A DNA stretch of 44,000 nucleotides from Oscillospiraceae bacterium (lineage in GTDB: Bacteria; Bacillota; Clostridia; Oscillospirales; JAAYXM01): positions 1-44,000 of the forward strand of contig JAFQSU010000072.1 in NCBI GenBank assembly GCA_017409405.1. The letters run 5' to 3'. Numbering within the stretch: the stretch's first letter is position 1; every line of letters begins with the position of its first letter. Made by a program: the position numbers and the translations under genes. The notes under the pieces were generated by a model. The model had not been told where the DNA came from, did not search any database, and worked only from the letters and a program-made list of their open reading frames with translations. This document shows, piece after piece, positions 33,048-40,256 of this stretch.

Positions 33048-33974
33048 ATGAACGAAATAAAGCTTGCTATACTCGGAATGGTAGACGGCAACGGTCACCC
33101 TTATTCGTGGAGCGCCATGTTTAACGGTTATGACAAAGAGGAAATGGAAAAATGTCCGTTCCCGGTCATCCCGAGATACCTCGAAAAAGAACCGCCGGAA
33201 AGCTTCGGCATAAAAGGTGCAAAAATCACGCACATCTGGACGGACGACCCGTCCGATGCCATAAAAGTTTCAAAGGCATCACTTATAGAAAATATAGTTA
33301 AAAAGCCGGAAGACGTTATAGGTAAAGTCGATGCGGTTATCATCGCAACCGACAAGGGCAACGAACAGGTATGGCGTGCAAGGCCGTTTATTGAAGCAGG
33401 ACTTCCCGTATTCATCGACAAGCCCCTCGCAGATAACGTTCAAGACCTTAAAACGTTTATTGAGCTTCGGAAAAACGGTGCTAAAATTATGTCCTCGTCG
33501 TCTTTGCGGTACTCCAAAGAGCTTATCCCCTATACCCTTTCAACCAATGAGCTCGGCCGCCTCCGCTATATAAACATGACGATGAACAAAAGCTGGGAGA
33601 GATACGGAATACACGCACTTGAACCGGTGTTTGCAATTACCGGTCCCGGGTATATTTCCGTACGAAATACCGGCTCTGAGAGCTGTAGCATACTGCATCT
33701 CAGGCACCAAAACGGTATAGACGTAAACCTCGCAGTCATTTATGACAGTGCCGCATCTGCCATGAAAATTGTCGGTACACACGACAGCGTCTCAGTCGCA
33801 ATAAAGGACAGCTTTTTCGCTTTTAAAAAACAGCTCGAGCTTTTCGTGGAGTATATCGAAACCGGAAAAGAGCCTTTCCCGTTTGAACATACAGTCGAGC
33901 TTATGAAAATCATAATAGCAGGCATTAAAAGCCGTGAAGAGAACGGACGCGAAATCTTCATCTCCGAAATATAA
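33048..33974 (+). CDS. Gfo/Idh/MocA family oxidoreductase
   Basis: The 308-aa protein has an N-terminal Rossmann domain (IKLAILGMVDGNGHPYS), the catalytic-lysine motif as IDKPLADN (Lys125, usual EKP), and a C-terminal substrate domain with His in YGIHALEPVF. The nucleotide loop is unusual (DGNGHPYSW instead of G.GxxG). The family oxidises or reduces sugars and inositols with NAD(P). ATG 33048 has AAAGGAG upstream, located on the stop of the AKR gene. Last gene of the operon. Confidence 0.9.
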   Translation: MNEIKLAILGMVDGNGHPYSWSAMFNGYDKEEMEKCPFPVIPRYLEKEPPESFGIKGAKITHIWTDDPSDAIKVSKASLIENIVKKPEDVIGKVDAVIIATDKGNEQVWRARPFIEAGLPVFIDKPLADNVQDLKTFIELRKNGAKIMSSSSLRYSKELIPYTLSTNELGRLRYINMTMNKSWERYGIHALEPVFAITGPGYISVRNTGSESCSILHLRHQNGIDVNLAVIYDSAASAMKIVGTHDSVSVAIKDSFFAFKKQLELFVEYIETGKEPFPFEHTVELMKIIIAGIKSREENGREIFISEI

Positions 33975-34012
33975 AAGAGAACATCCCACGCATGTGGGAT
34001 GTTCTCTTTTAT
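33971..34012. terminator. bidirectional terminator with a 19-bp perfect stem
   Basis: 33971-33989 pairs exactly with 33994-34012 around GCAT. The stop codons of both convergent genes (33972-33974 plus, 34011-34009 minus) are inside its arms, so it serves both. Confidence 0.9.
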
Positions 34013-34209
34013 ATGGGCTCATTCAAAAGCTTTGTATGTAGCTCCAATGCACTCTTCGCGTACTTCTTTAAAGCTTCTGCCGGAACGGTAAGCGAGCATT
34101 CGGGAAGCGACAGGGCATCCGTCTGATTTGCGATATCCATCGCCAGAAACGTGTCTGCAAGACAGTCAATGTCCGTCAAAATATGCTCAAGCTCTGCAAG
34201 TTCGTTCAT
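34009..34209 (-). CDS. small hypothetical protein (66 aa)
   Basis: The ORF encodes an acidic helical protein, MNELAELEHILTDIDCLADT..., without TM segment or known motif. ATG 34209 has AGGAGA 8 bp upstream, and a weak promoter (GAGAAA-17-TATAAT on the minus strand, -10 at 34263-34258) precedes it. It shares the terminator with the Gfo/Idh operon. It may be a DNA-mimic or partner protein, but nothing proves this. Confidence 0.55.
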   Translation of the reverse strand: MNELAELEHILTDIDCLADTFLAMDIANQTDALSLPECSLTVPAEALKKYAKSALELHTKLLNEPI

Positions 34210-34236
34210 ATCAACTTCTCCTGTCAATTATTTTGT

Positions 34237-34265
34237 TTGACAGAAAACTCTTACTGTATTATAAT
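34237..34265 (+). promoter_or_regulatory. perfect consensus promoter (plus strand)
   Basis: TTGACA (34237-34242), a 17-bp spacer and TATAAT (34260-34265). No annotated plus-strand gene follows; a terminator lies about 75 bp downstream. Confidence 0.75.
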
Positions 34266-34271
34266 ATTTAC

Positions 34272-34348
34272 AGATAGAGATTTCTCTGTCGGCGGAGATA
34301 TATTGATGCGGTTGCCAAACTTACAATCAGTATATCTCTATTTTTTTG
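34272..34348 (+). ncRNA. candidate small RNA of about 75 nt
   Basis: The unit starts just after the consensus promoter and ends in a hairpin (34295-34307 with 34326-34338, one G-U or mismatch position, 18-base loop) followed by TATTTTTTT. An additional small dyad AGAGATTTCTCT lies at the 5' end. The 3' end overlaps the stop codon of the RHH gene on the other strand by a few bases. A short ORF starting at 34306 with GGAG upstream exists, but it is antisense to the RHH gene. Confidence 0.45.
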
Positions 34349-34511
34349 CATCCAAAAGCAAATGTATCCCTTTTCTTATTGCTTCGCCTTTTGTAATCCT
34401 GTGTCTTCCACAATATTGTTGCAATTTTTCTTCCGTTTCAGCATCAAGTCTGATGCTATAACGAATGCTTTTAGGGTTTTCCGCTTTCGGTCTGCCCATT
34501 TTGGGTGACAT
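34338..34511 (-). CDS. ribbon-helix-helix (RHH) DNA-binding protein, 57 aa
   Basis: The 57-aa ORF reads MSPKMGRPKAENPKSIRYSI then RLDAETEEKLQQYC, then TKGEAIRKGIHLLLDAKK. It has the form of MetJ/Arc-type RHH proteins: a GRPK leader, a beta strand with alternating residues (SIRYSIRLD), helix A, turn TKGEAIRKGI and helix B. Such proteins are common as regulators or accessory factors of integrative and mobilisable elements and as antitoxins. GAGGTGG precedes ATG 34511; Met5 is an alternative start. The promoter at 34569-34541 is very good. No toxin-like partner is adjacent except possibly the 66-aa ORF. It is transcribed toward the candidate small RNA. Confidence 0.85.
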   Translation of the reverse strand: MSPKMGRPKAENPKSIRYSIRLDAETEEKLQQYCGRHRITKGEAIRKGIHLLLDAKK

Positions 34512-34540
34512 CTTTCCACCTCACTTTCCGTCACACCTAT

Positions 34541-34569
34541 ATTATAGTTTATGTCACACAAAAAGTCAA
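34541..34569 (-). promoter_or_regulatory. promoter and direct-repeat operator of the RHH gene
   Basis: The minus strand has TTGACT (34569-34564), a 17-bp spacer and TATAAT (34546-34541). The heptamer GTGTGAC occurs twice, at 34559-34553 and 34536-34530, flanking the -10, a likely binding site for the RHH protein itself. Confidence 0.7.
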
Positions 34570-34584
34570 GACTTTTTTCTCTTC

Positions 34585-34690
34585 GGGGTTTGGGGTCGCA
34601 ACCCCAATCGTTTTAAGGGGGTTTTTCAAGGGGGGAAATCGAAATCCCCCCTTGAATTCGCTTTGCTTCTTTGCCGAACAGCAAAGAAGG
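34585..34690. repeat. cluster of GC-rich hairpins (mobile-element relic type)
   Basis: In about 100 bp lie a GGGGT..ACCCC hairpin near 34592-34606, the CAAGGGGGG...CCCCCCTTG dyad at 34627-34654, and CTTCTTTGC / GCAAAGAAG at 34666-34689. No gene is present. From memory, similar runs follow relaxase or mobilisation genes in gut Clostridia elements. The remaining bases to 34732 show nothing. Confidence 0.45.
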
Positions 34691-34732
34691 TAAATACATA
34701 GTTAATCTAAAAAATATATCATTATTTATTGC

Positions 34733-34762
34733 AAAAAGAGCAGTGGAAACCCACTGCTCTTT
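34733..34762 (-). terminator. terminator of pckG
   Basis: A 12-bp perfect stem (34735-34746 with 34751-34762) has loop AAAC, and a T-run follows on the minus strand. Confidence 0.85.
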
Positions 34763-34771
34763 CGTTTTATT

Positions 34772-36550
34772 TTAGCCAAGACGCGATTTGAGACCCTCGA
34801 GCTGGTCGTACATCTCCTTCGGCATTCTGTTGCCGACGCTCTGAATCTTTGCATAGAACTGCTCAAGATTTGCAGCATCTTCCTTCCAGAGGTCTGCATC
34901 AACGGAGAGGATATCCTTGAGAACATCCATTGTTACTTCGTCTTCAATGCCCTCACGGTTGATGTCTTCAGCCTTCGGAACATAACCGATTGCAGTTTCG
35001 TCTGCACCGATTTCATCGTCGCAACGCTTGAGAATCCACTCAAGAACACGGAGGTTGTCGCCGAAGCCCGGCCAGAGGAACTTGCCGTCTTCTGATGTTC
35101 TGAACCAGTTGGTGTTGAAGATCTTCGGCTTCTTTGTGATCTTCTTGCCCATTTCAATCCAGTGATTGAAATAGTCACCCATGTTATATCCGCAGAACGG
35201 AAGCATAGCCATCGGGTCACGGCGGACAACACCGACCGCACCTGCAGCTGCTGCAGTTGTCTCAGATGCCATAGCCGAGCCTACGAATACACCGTGATTC
35301 CAGTCAAATGACTGGTAAACGAGCGGAGCAGTCTTTGCACGGCGGCCGCCGAAGACGATAGCGGAAATCGGAACGCCCTTCGGGCTCTCAAATTCCGGAG
35401 AGATGCACGGGCACTCGCAAGCCGGTGCTGTGAAACGGCTGTTCGGGTGTGCACCCTTCTCGCCGGACTCGCAATCCCACTTCTCGCCCTTCCAGTTGAT
35501 GGCGTTCTTCGGAGGATTCTTATCAAGACCTTCCCACCAAACAGTGTTGTCTTCAACGTTATGAACAACGTTTGTGAAGATTGTGCCCTGCTGGCAGGTT
35601 GCAAGAGCGTTGGGGTTGGACTTCTTGTTTGTGCCGGGAGCAACGCCGAAGAAGCCTGCTTCCGGGTTGATAGCCCACAGACGTCCGTCGTCGCCGACAC
35701 GGAGCCATGCGATATCGTCGCCTACGCACTCAACCTCGTAACCCTTTTCTGCATATTCCTTCGGCGGAATGAGCATAGCAAGGTTTGTCTTACCGCAAGC
35801 AGACGGGAATGCTGCTGCGATGTACTTCTTCTCACCGTTAGGAGCCTTAACGCCGAGGATGAGCATGTGCTCAGCCATCCAGCCCTCGTTGCGTCCCTGG
35901 TAGGAAGCGATACGGAGAGCAAAGCACTTCTTACCGAGAAGAACGTTGCCGCCGTAACCGGAGTTGATTGACCAGATTGTGTTATCCTGCGGGAACTGAA
36001 CAATGTATCTTTCCTCAGGATTCATTGTTGCACGGCTGTGGAGACCGTGAACGAAATCAGCACTGTCGCCGAGGCTGTCAAGAACAGCCTTGCCGATACG
36101 TGTCATAATCTTCATGTTGAGAACAACATAGATAGAGTCGGTAATCTCGATACCTGCTTTTGCAAACGGAGAACCGACAACACCCATTGAGAACGGGAGA
36201 ACATACATTGTTCTGCCCTTCATGCTGCCGTCATAAAGCTTTGTAAGCTTTGCATACATTTCCTTCGGGTCCATCCAGTTGTTTGTAGCACCTGCTTCTT
36301 CCTTTGTGGGTGCGCAGATGAATGTACGGTCCTCGACACGAGCAACGTCGTCGATAGCCGTTCTGTGGAGATAGCAACCCGGAAGCTTTTCCTGGTTAAG
36401 CTTAATCATTTCTCCTGTTGCACAGGCTTCTGCGCGGAGAGCCTCAAGCTGCTCCTCGCTGCCGTCAATCCAAACGACAGAGTCAGGCTTTACCAGCTCG
36501 GTAATTTCCTTCACCCAATCGTTTACATACTTGTTTGTTGTCAAACTCAT
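34772..36550 (-). CDS. pckG: phosphoenolpyruvate carboxykinase (GTP)
   Basis: The enzyme interconverts oxaloacetate and PEP with GTP/GDP. The 592-aa protein has the GTP-type signatures: kinase loop FPSACGKTNLAMLIPP, FGGRRAKTAPLVYQ, and GDDIAWLR; the length matches the family (ATP-type enzymes are about 530 aa). In fermentative clostridia it may run in the CO2-fixing direction toward oxaloacetate; this is family knowledge. ATG 36550 (AAAGGGG upstream) is preferred over the in-frame upstream start at 36637. It is a single-gene unit with its own promoter and terminator. Confidence 0.97.
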   Translation of the reverse strand: MSLTTNKYVNDWVKEITELVKPDSVVWIDGSEEQLEALRAEACATGEMIKLNQEKLPGCYLHRTAIDDVARVEDRTFICAPTKEEAGATNNWMDPKEMYAKLTKLYDGSMKGRTMYVLPFSMGVVGSPFAKAGIEITDSIYVVLNMKIMTRIGKAVLDSLGDSADFVHGLHSRATMNPEERYIVQFPQDNTIWSINSGYGGNVLLGKKCFALRIASYQGRNEGWMAEHMLILGVKAPNGEKKYIAAAFPSACGKTNLAMLIPPKEYAEKGYEVECVGDDIAWLRVGDDGRLWAINPEAGFFGVAPGTNKKSNPNALATCQQGTIFTNVVHNVEDNTVWWEGLDKNPPKNAINWKGEKWDCESGEKGAHPNSRFTAPACECPCISPEFESPKGVPISAIVFGGRRAKTAPLVYQSFDWNHGVFVGSAMASETTAAAAGAVGVVRRDPMAMLPFCGYNMGDYFNHWIEMGKKITKKPKIFNTNWFRTSEDGKFLWPGFGDNLRVLEWILKRCDDEIGADETAIGYVPKAEDINREGIEDEVTMDVLKDILSVDADLWKEDAANLEQFYAKIQSVGNRMPKEMYDQLEGLKSRLG

Positions 36551-36596
36551 TGTGAAATTCGCCCCTTTCGTAATACTGCATATTATGCTATTTACT

Positions 36597-36625
36597 ATTT
36601 TATTATGTTTTCGCGCAAATATCAA
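36597..36625 (-). promoter_or_regulatory. promoter of pckG
   Basis: TTGATA (36625-36620), a 17-bp spacer and TAAAAT (36602-36597) on the minus strand. Confidence 0.65.
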
Positions 36626-36765
36626 TAGCAATTTCAAAGAAAATTAAATTTTTAACAAAAACTTTTTATTCATTTTGCCAAAATTTAAAGTTTTTCCCGG
36701 TAAACTTCTCGCAAAATCCGCTTTTTTCTCATCCGAATTTTCAGCAAACACCATCTTTTTGCAGC

Positions 36766-36774
36766 TTTGTCAAG
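36766..36774 (+). promoter_or_regulatory. possible Spo0A box upstream of spoIIE
   Basis: TTTGTCAAG differs at one place from the Spo0A consensus TTTGTCRAA. spoIIE is a direct Spo0A target in Bacillus. A -10-like TATACT lies at 36839-36844. The 322-bp pckG-spoIIE gap shows nothing else. Confidence 0.35.
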
Positions 36775-36872
36775 GATTTTTAAGCTACGGACATTTTTCG
36801 CCATACATTTCCCGAGTACTTATTTATATGTTTTTATATATACTTTTATTCAATGAAAGGAATGATAAAAAC

Positions 36873-39200
36873 ATGGACGTTAAAAAGGATGTAAAAGCAA
36901 ATGTTTTCCTGCAAAATTCAAAAAATATGTTGAAAAAATTTCTATCGCCTCATTTCCTCATGTATCCCGTAAGTTTTTTTTGCACATTTCTTCTCTCCCG
37001 CGGTGTCGTTCTCGGATGTGCATCTCCCTTCGGGCTTGCCGCAAGTGCGGTTATCGGAAGCTCTAAGCTTTCTCTCCCGGGGCTTGTGGGTGCAGTGCTG
37101 GGTTACATGAGCATTTTAGACCGAATAAATTCTTTGAAATACATAGCCTGCATCATTCTCATATTCACGGCACATTTTGTCTTCTCGGGAACATCTGTTT
37201 CAAAAATGCGCAGCTTTGCACCTCTTACGGTAATCGTGCCGTCAACCTGCATCAACCTTGTTTTTCTTGCAGATGCCGGCTTTCCGCTGTTCGACTGTGC
37301 CCTATCCGCACTTGAAATTGCAGTTGCCGCTCTCTGCGCCATCCTCTACTCACGCATCGGAAACACAGACCCGAAAACTTCAGTGCAGTTTTCCGGAGCA
37401 CTTCTCGCCTTAATCGCATCTGCAATTGTTCCTCTGTGCGATATATCACTGTTTGACACTTTATCAGTCGGCAGAATTTTTGCATATATCTTTGTTCTTC
37501 TCTCTGCGATGACCGGAGGCCTTGCCGCCGGTGCACTTGTCGGAATAGTTGTAGGGTTTGCGGTATCAATTTCACTTTCATCGGCAAACTACTGTATGAT
37601 ATACGGTGCTGTCGGGCTCCTTTGTGCAGGACTTCCGGGCAAAAAGCGTTATTTGTCATGTATATGCGCCGCCGTGTCAGGTATATTCATATCCGTATGT
37701 CTTGACCCCGGCTCTGCCGTTTCCGTAAGCCTTGAGCTTGCGGTCGCAGCTACGGTTTCCGCATTGTCTGCGAATGTCTTTTCGCGCCATGCACGAAGAT
37801 TTTTCATCCGCAACACCTCAAGCCGTGACGCTCACATCAGAACACATGCAATCACACGCCTCGGGCTTGCTTCAAACGCCTTCCGTTCTCTTTCCCGTAT
37901 TCTCGGTGAAGCACCGACTAAAAGGACGGTAAATTCCGATTCGGACGAGAAAACAATTTTTGAAAGGACATCACGCGAAATATGCAAAAAGTGCAAGCTC
38001 GCCGAAATATGCTGGAAGCGTGATTTTGAGACTACCAGAGATGCGCTCAACAATGCCGGAAATGCAATACGGAAAAACGGAACTCTTTCCTCAAAGGATT
38101 TCCCCATACACTTCTCCTCAAGATGCCTGCACATCGAAAGCTTTGTCAACTCTGTAAACCGTGAAATATTTGCTATGCGCTACCGAAATCAGTTCAATGA
38201 GCGGTTGCGTGAAAGTCGGGAGCTTGTGACCCGTCAATATTCCGATGCATCTGCGATTTTCGCCGAGCTTTCGTCAGAGCTTTCTGAAAATGCACGCTTT
38301 GATGAGGATGCGGAAACAGCTCTGCGCGACCACCTTTCTTCACGCGGAATTCTGTGCGACACTTCCGTTTACAGAGATTTTGAGAACCACATCAATATTC
38401 ACATATGCGGCAAAGACCTTCGCGAAATATATACAGATTTCAAAAAATATGAGCCCGTAATACGTGCCGCTGTCGGGGTTTCCGTATCAGCACCCGAATA
38501 CACCCACGGAGAAAAGCTCGACGATGTTATAATACGCGAAAAGCCCAACTTCCGCGCCCTTTTCGGTGCGGCGGTCAAACGCAGAAGCGGTTCTGAAATA
38601 AGCGGAGACTCAGGCAGCTTTTTCCGTCCGTCAAACGGAAAGCTTGCAGTTCTTCTATCCGACGGAATGGGAAGCGGAAGACTTGCGGCAAATGAGAGCG
38701 CATCAAGTGTTACTTTGCTTGAGGGGCTTCTTAAATCGGGGATAGCCCCCTCTCGGGCACTGTGCACTCTTCATGCGGCACTTTCTCTCAAATCCGAATA
38801 CACCGGTGCATTTGCAACGCTCGACCTTATGTATGCAGACATGTTTTCGGGCATGTGCGATTTTTATAAATTCGGAGGCGCTCCGACATATATAAAGCGC
38901 GGCAGGCATATAAGGCGCATAACAGCCTCTTCTCTTCCGGCAGGGATGAATGTCGGAAAGCTCTCGGTACCCGACAAAACCTCACTTTCTCTCTGCAACG
39001 GAGATTTTATAATTATGACGAGCGACGGGATTGCAGATGAAAACGATGATACAAAGCTCCTTGAATTTCTCTCACGCACGGATGAGACCTCGCCCAAGGC
39101 GCTTGCCGATGCACTCCTTGCGTATTCTCTTGCAGTTTACGGCAAAAACGACGATATGACTGTTGCTGTGGTACTTATCGAAAGTGAGGCGTTTGAATAA
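36873..39200 (+). CDS. spoIIE: stage II sporulation protein E (SpoIIE), PP2C phosphatase
   Basis: SpoIIE sits at the asymmetric septum and dephosphorylates SpoIIAA, which releases sigma-F in the forespore. The 775-aa protein has about ten N-terminal membrane helices (residues 25-310), a central FtsZ-associated/regulatory region with a Cys cluster (CKKCKLAEICWKRDF), and a C-terminal PP2C domain. Metal-binding Asp597 is in LLSDGMGSG and Asp718 in TSDGIADE. ATG 36873 with AAAGGA upstream is used; the frame is open further upstream, but that part has no homology-like sequence. Confidence 0.96.
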   Translation: MDVKKDVKANVFLQNSKNMLKKFLSPHFLMYPVSFFCTFLLSRGVVLGCASPFGLAASAVIGSSKLSLPGLVGAVLGYMSILDRINSLKYIACIILIFTAHFVFSGTSVSKMRSFAPLTVIVPSTCINLVFLADAGFPLFDCALSALEIAVAALCAILYSRIGNTDPKTSVQFSGALLALIASAIVPLCDISLFDTLSVGRIFAYIFVLLSAMTGGLAAGALVGIVVGFAVSISLSSANYCMIYGAVGLLCAGLPGKKRYLSCICAAVSGIFISVCLDPGSAVSVSLELAVAATVSALSANVFSRHARRFFIRNTSSRDAHIRTHAITRLGLASNAFRSLSRILGEAPTKRTVNSDSDEKTIFERTSREICKKCKLAEICWKRDFETTRDALNNAGNAIRKNGTLSSKDFPIHFSSRCLHIESFVNSVNREIFAMRYRNQFNERLRESRELVTRQYSDASAIFAELSSELSENARFDEDAETALRDHLSSRGILCDTSVYRDFENHINIHICGKDLREIYTDFKKYEPVIRAAVGVSVSAPEYTHGEKLDDVIIREKPNFRALFGAAVKRRSGSEISGDSGSFFRPSNGKLAVLLSDGMGSGRLAANESASSVTLLEGLLKSGIAPSRALCTLHAALSLKSEYTGAFATLDLMYADMFSGMCDFYKFGGAPTYIKRGRHIRRITASSLPAGMNVGKLSVPDKTSLSLCNGDFIIMTSDGIADENDDTKLLEFLSRTDETSPKALADALLAYSLAVYGKNDDMTVAVVLIESEAFE

Positions 39201-39255
39201 AAAATGCACTTTCAGGACAGAATATCCATGAACTAAATTTAAGGGAGCTTCATAT

Positions 39256-39531
39256 ATGGTCAAAGGTGTTACAAAGCGCGTAATTGTTGTAAAAGCACCT
39301 GTTTCAAGTATGTTCGATGAGGCAATTTTCATACTCGGTGCAGGCACGCTTTCAGAAAAGGCAGTCGATGCAGAAAACATTCTGCACGAAGCATGTGCCG
39401 TTGCAGACGATTATGTACGCACGCATTGCGGCGGCAGAAAAAGGATTTCAAAGCAAAGCGTTATCACCTGCATATCATGCATAACTTCTTTGGTGCTGCT
39501 TATAGCTCTCATCTGCAACACTCTACTGTAA
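39256..39531 (+). CDS. small protein with C-terminal membrane anchor, unknown function
   Basis: This is a 91-aa protein: a soluble part MVKGVTKRVIVVKAPVSSMFDEAIFIL... with several basic residues, a GGRKR patch, then one hydrophobic segment at the end (about residues 70-91). I have seen similar short proteins in Clostridia, where the start VKGVTKRVIVVK is conserved, but no function is known to me. AAGGGAGCT precedes the ATG. It follows spoIIE by 55 bp in the same direction and is closed by a terminator, so it may be co-transcribed with spoIIE. Confidence 0.7.
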   Translation: MVKGVTKRVIVVKAPVSSMFDEAIFILGAGTLSEKAVDAENILHEACAVADDYVRTHCGGRKRISKQSVITCISCITSLVLLIALICNTLL

Positions 39532-39540
39532 GCATACATC

Positions 39541-39575
39541 AGAAAGCCGGCACTTTCACCCGGCTTTCTTTTTTT
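39541..39575 (+). terminator. terminator after the small membrane protein
   Basis: AGAAAGCCGG (39541-39550) pairs exactly with CCGGCTTTCT (39560-39569) and runs into TTTTTT. Confidence 0.85.
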
Positions 39576-39607
39576 GTTGATATAATGGGGAAAATTGTCT
39601 TTTTATG

Positions 39608-39636
39608 TTGACAAATCTTTCCTACTTATATATAAT
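39608..39636 (+). promoter_or_regulatory. perfect consensus promoter of the hydrogenase operon
   Basis: TTGACA (39608-39613), a 17-bp spacer and TATAAT (39631-39636). The predicted leader is about 125 nt. Confidence 0.8.
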
Positions 39637-39648
39637 AGTAAAAAATGT

Positions 39649-39666
39649 TTGTCAAAAAAATGACAA
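39649..39666. promoter_or_regulatory. Rex-box-like dyad
   Basis: TTGTCA-AAAAAA-TGACAA is an 18-bp dyad just downstream of the predicted start site. It matches 11 of 14 fixed positions of the Rex consensus TTGTTAA-N4-TTAACAA. Rex senses NADH/NAD+ and controls many clostridial hydrogenase operons. Confidence 0.45.
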
Positions 39667-39770
39667 GGCATTTTTGATAATTGGATACTGAATTATTTAT
39701 ACCTCTGTGCGATTTTCGTCAGGCGGTATTTTTTCACTGTCTCAAAATACAAAAAGTAAGGAGAGTTTTT

Positions 39771-40256
39771 ATGCACGACAATTTTGATTTCTCGGTAACA
39801 GACAAAATACTTTCCGAGTACAAATGCAGTCAGCAGTCAATCATCGCCATTCTTCAGGAGATACAGGAGCATTATCATTATCTTCCCCGTGAAGTGTTCC
39901 CGTATCTTGCCGGAAAGCTCGACATGAGTGAAGCAAAAATTTACAGCGTTGCAACCTTTTATGAGAACTTTTCTCTCGAGCAGAAGGGAAAATATGTTAT
40001 CAAGATATGTGACGGCACGGCTTGTCACGTCCGCCATTCTCTCCCGATTCTTGAGCGGTTCCGTCAAGAGCTCGGCTTGAGTGCGGACAAGCATACTACC
40101 GACGACTTAAACTTCACGGTTGAGACGGTTTCATGCCTCGGTGCCTGCGGTCTCGCACCGGTCATTATGGTCAACGATGAGGTCTATTCTGCCATGACTC
40201 CGGAAAAGGCATCTGAGCTCATCAAAAAGCTTAAGGAGGAACTTGCAAATGCTTAA
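39771..40256 (+). CDS. hydC: [FeFe] hydrogenase subunit HydC (NuoE-like, [2Fe-2S])
   Basis: This 161-aa thioredoxin-like [2Fe-2S] protein is the NuoE homologue of the trimeric hydrogenase. The helical N-terminus (QQSIIAILQEIQEHYHYLPREV) is followed by the four cluster ligands in CDGTACHVR and CLGACGLAPV. ATG 39771 follows AAGGAGAG; the upstream in-frame part lies before it and is not counted. Its end overlaps the hydB start by 8 bp, so the genes are translationally coupled. Confidence 0.93.
   Translation: MHDNFDFSVTDKILSEYKCSQQSIIAILQEIQEHYHYLPREVFPYLAGKLDMSEAKIYSVATFYENFSLEQKGKYVIKICDGTACHVRHSLPILERFRQELGLSADKHTTDDLNFTVETVSCLGACGLAPVIMVNDEVYSAMTPEKASELIKKLKEELANA

Noticed and set aside
34306..34464. 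52-codon plus-strand ORF after the consensus promoter
   Set aside because: It has GGAG and a promoter, but is fully antisense to the convincing RHH gene and crosses the terminator; kept only as an alternative to the small RNA.
34376..34561. 61-codon minus-strand ORF
   Set aside because: It is a shadow frame of the RHH gene, which has better composition, family match, ribosome binding site and promoter.
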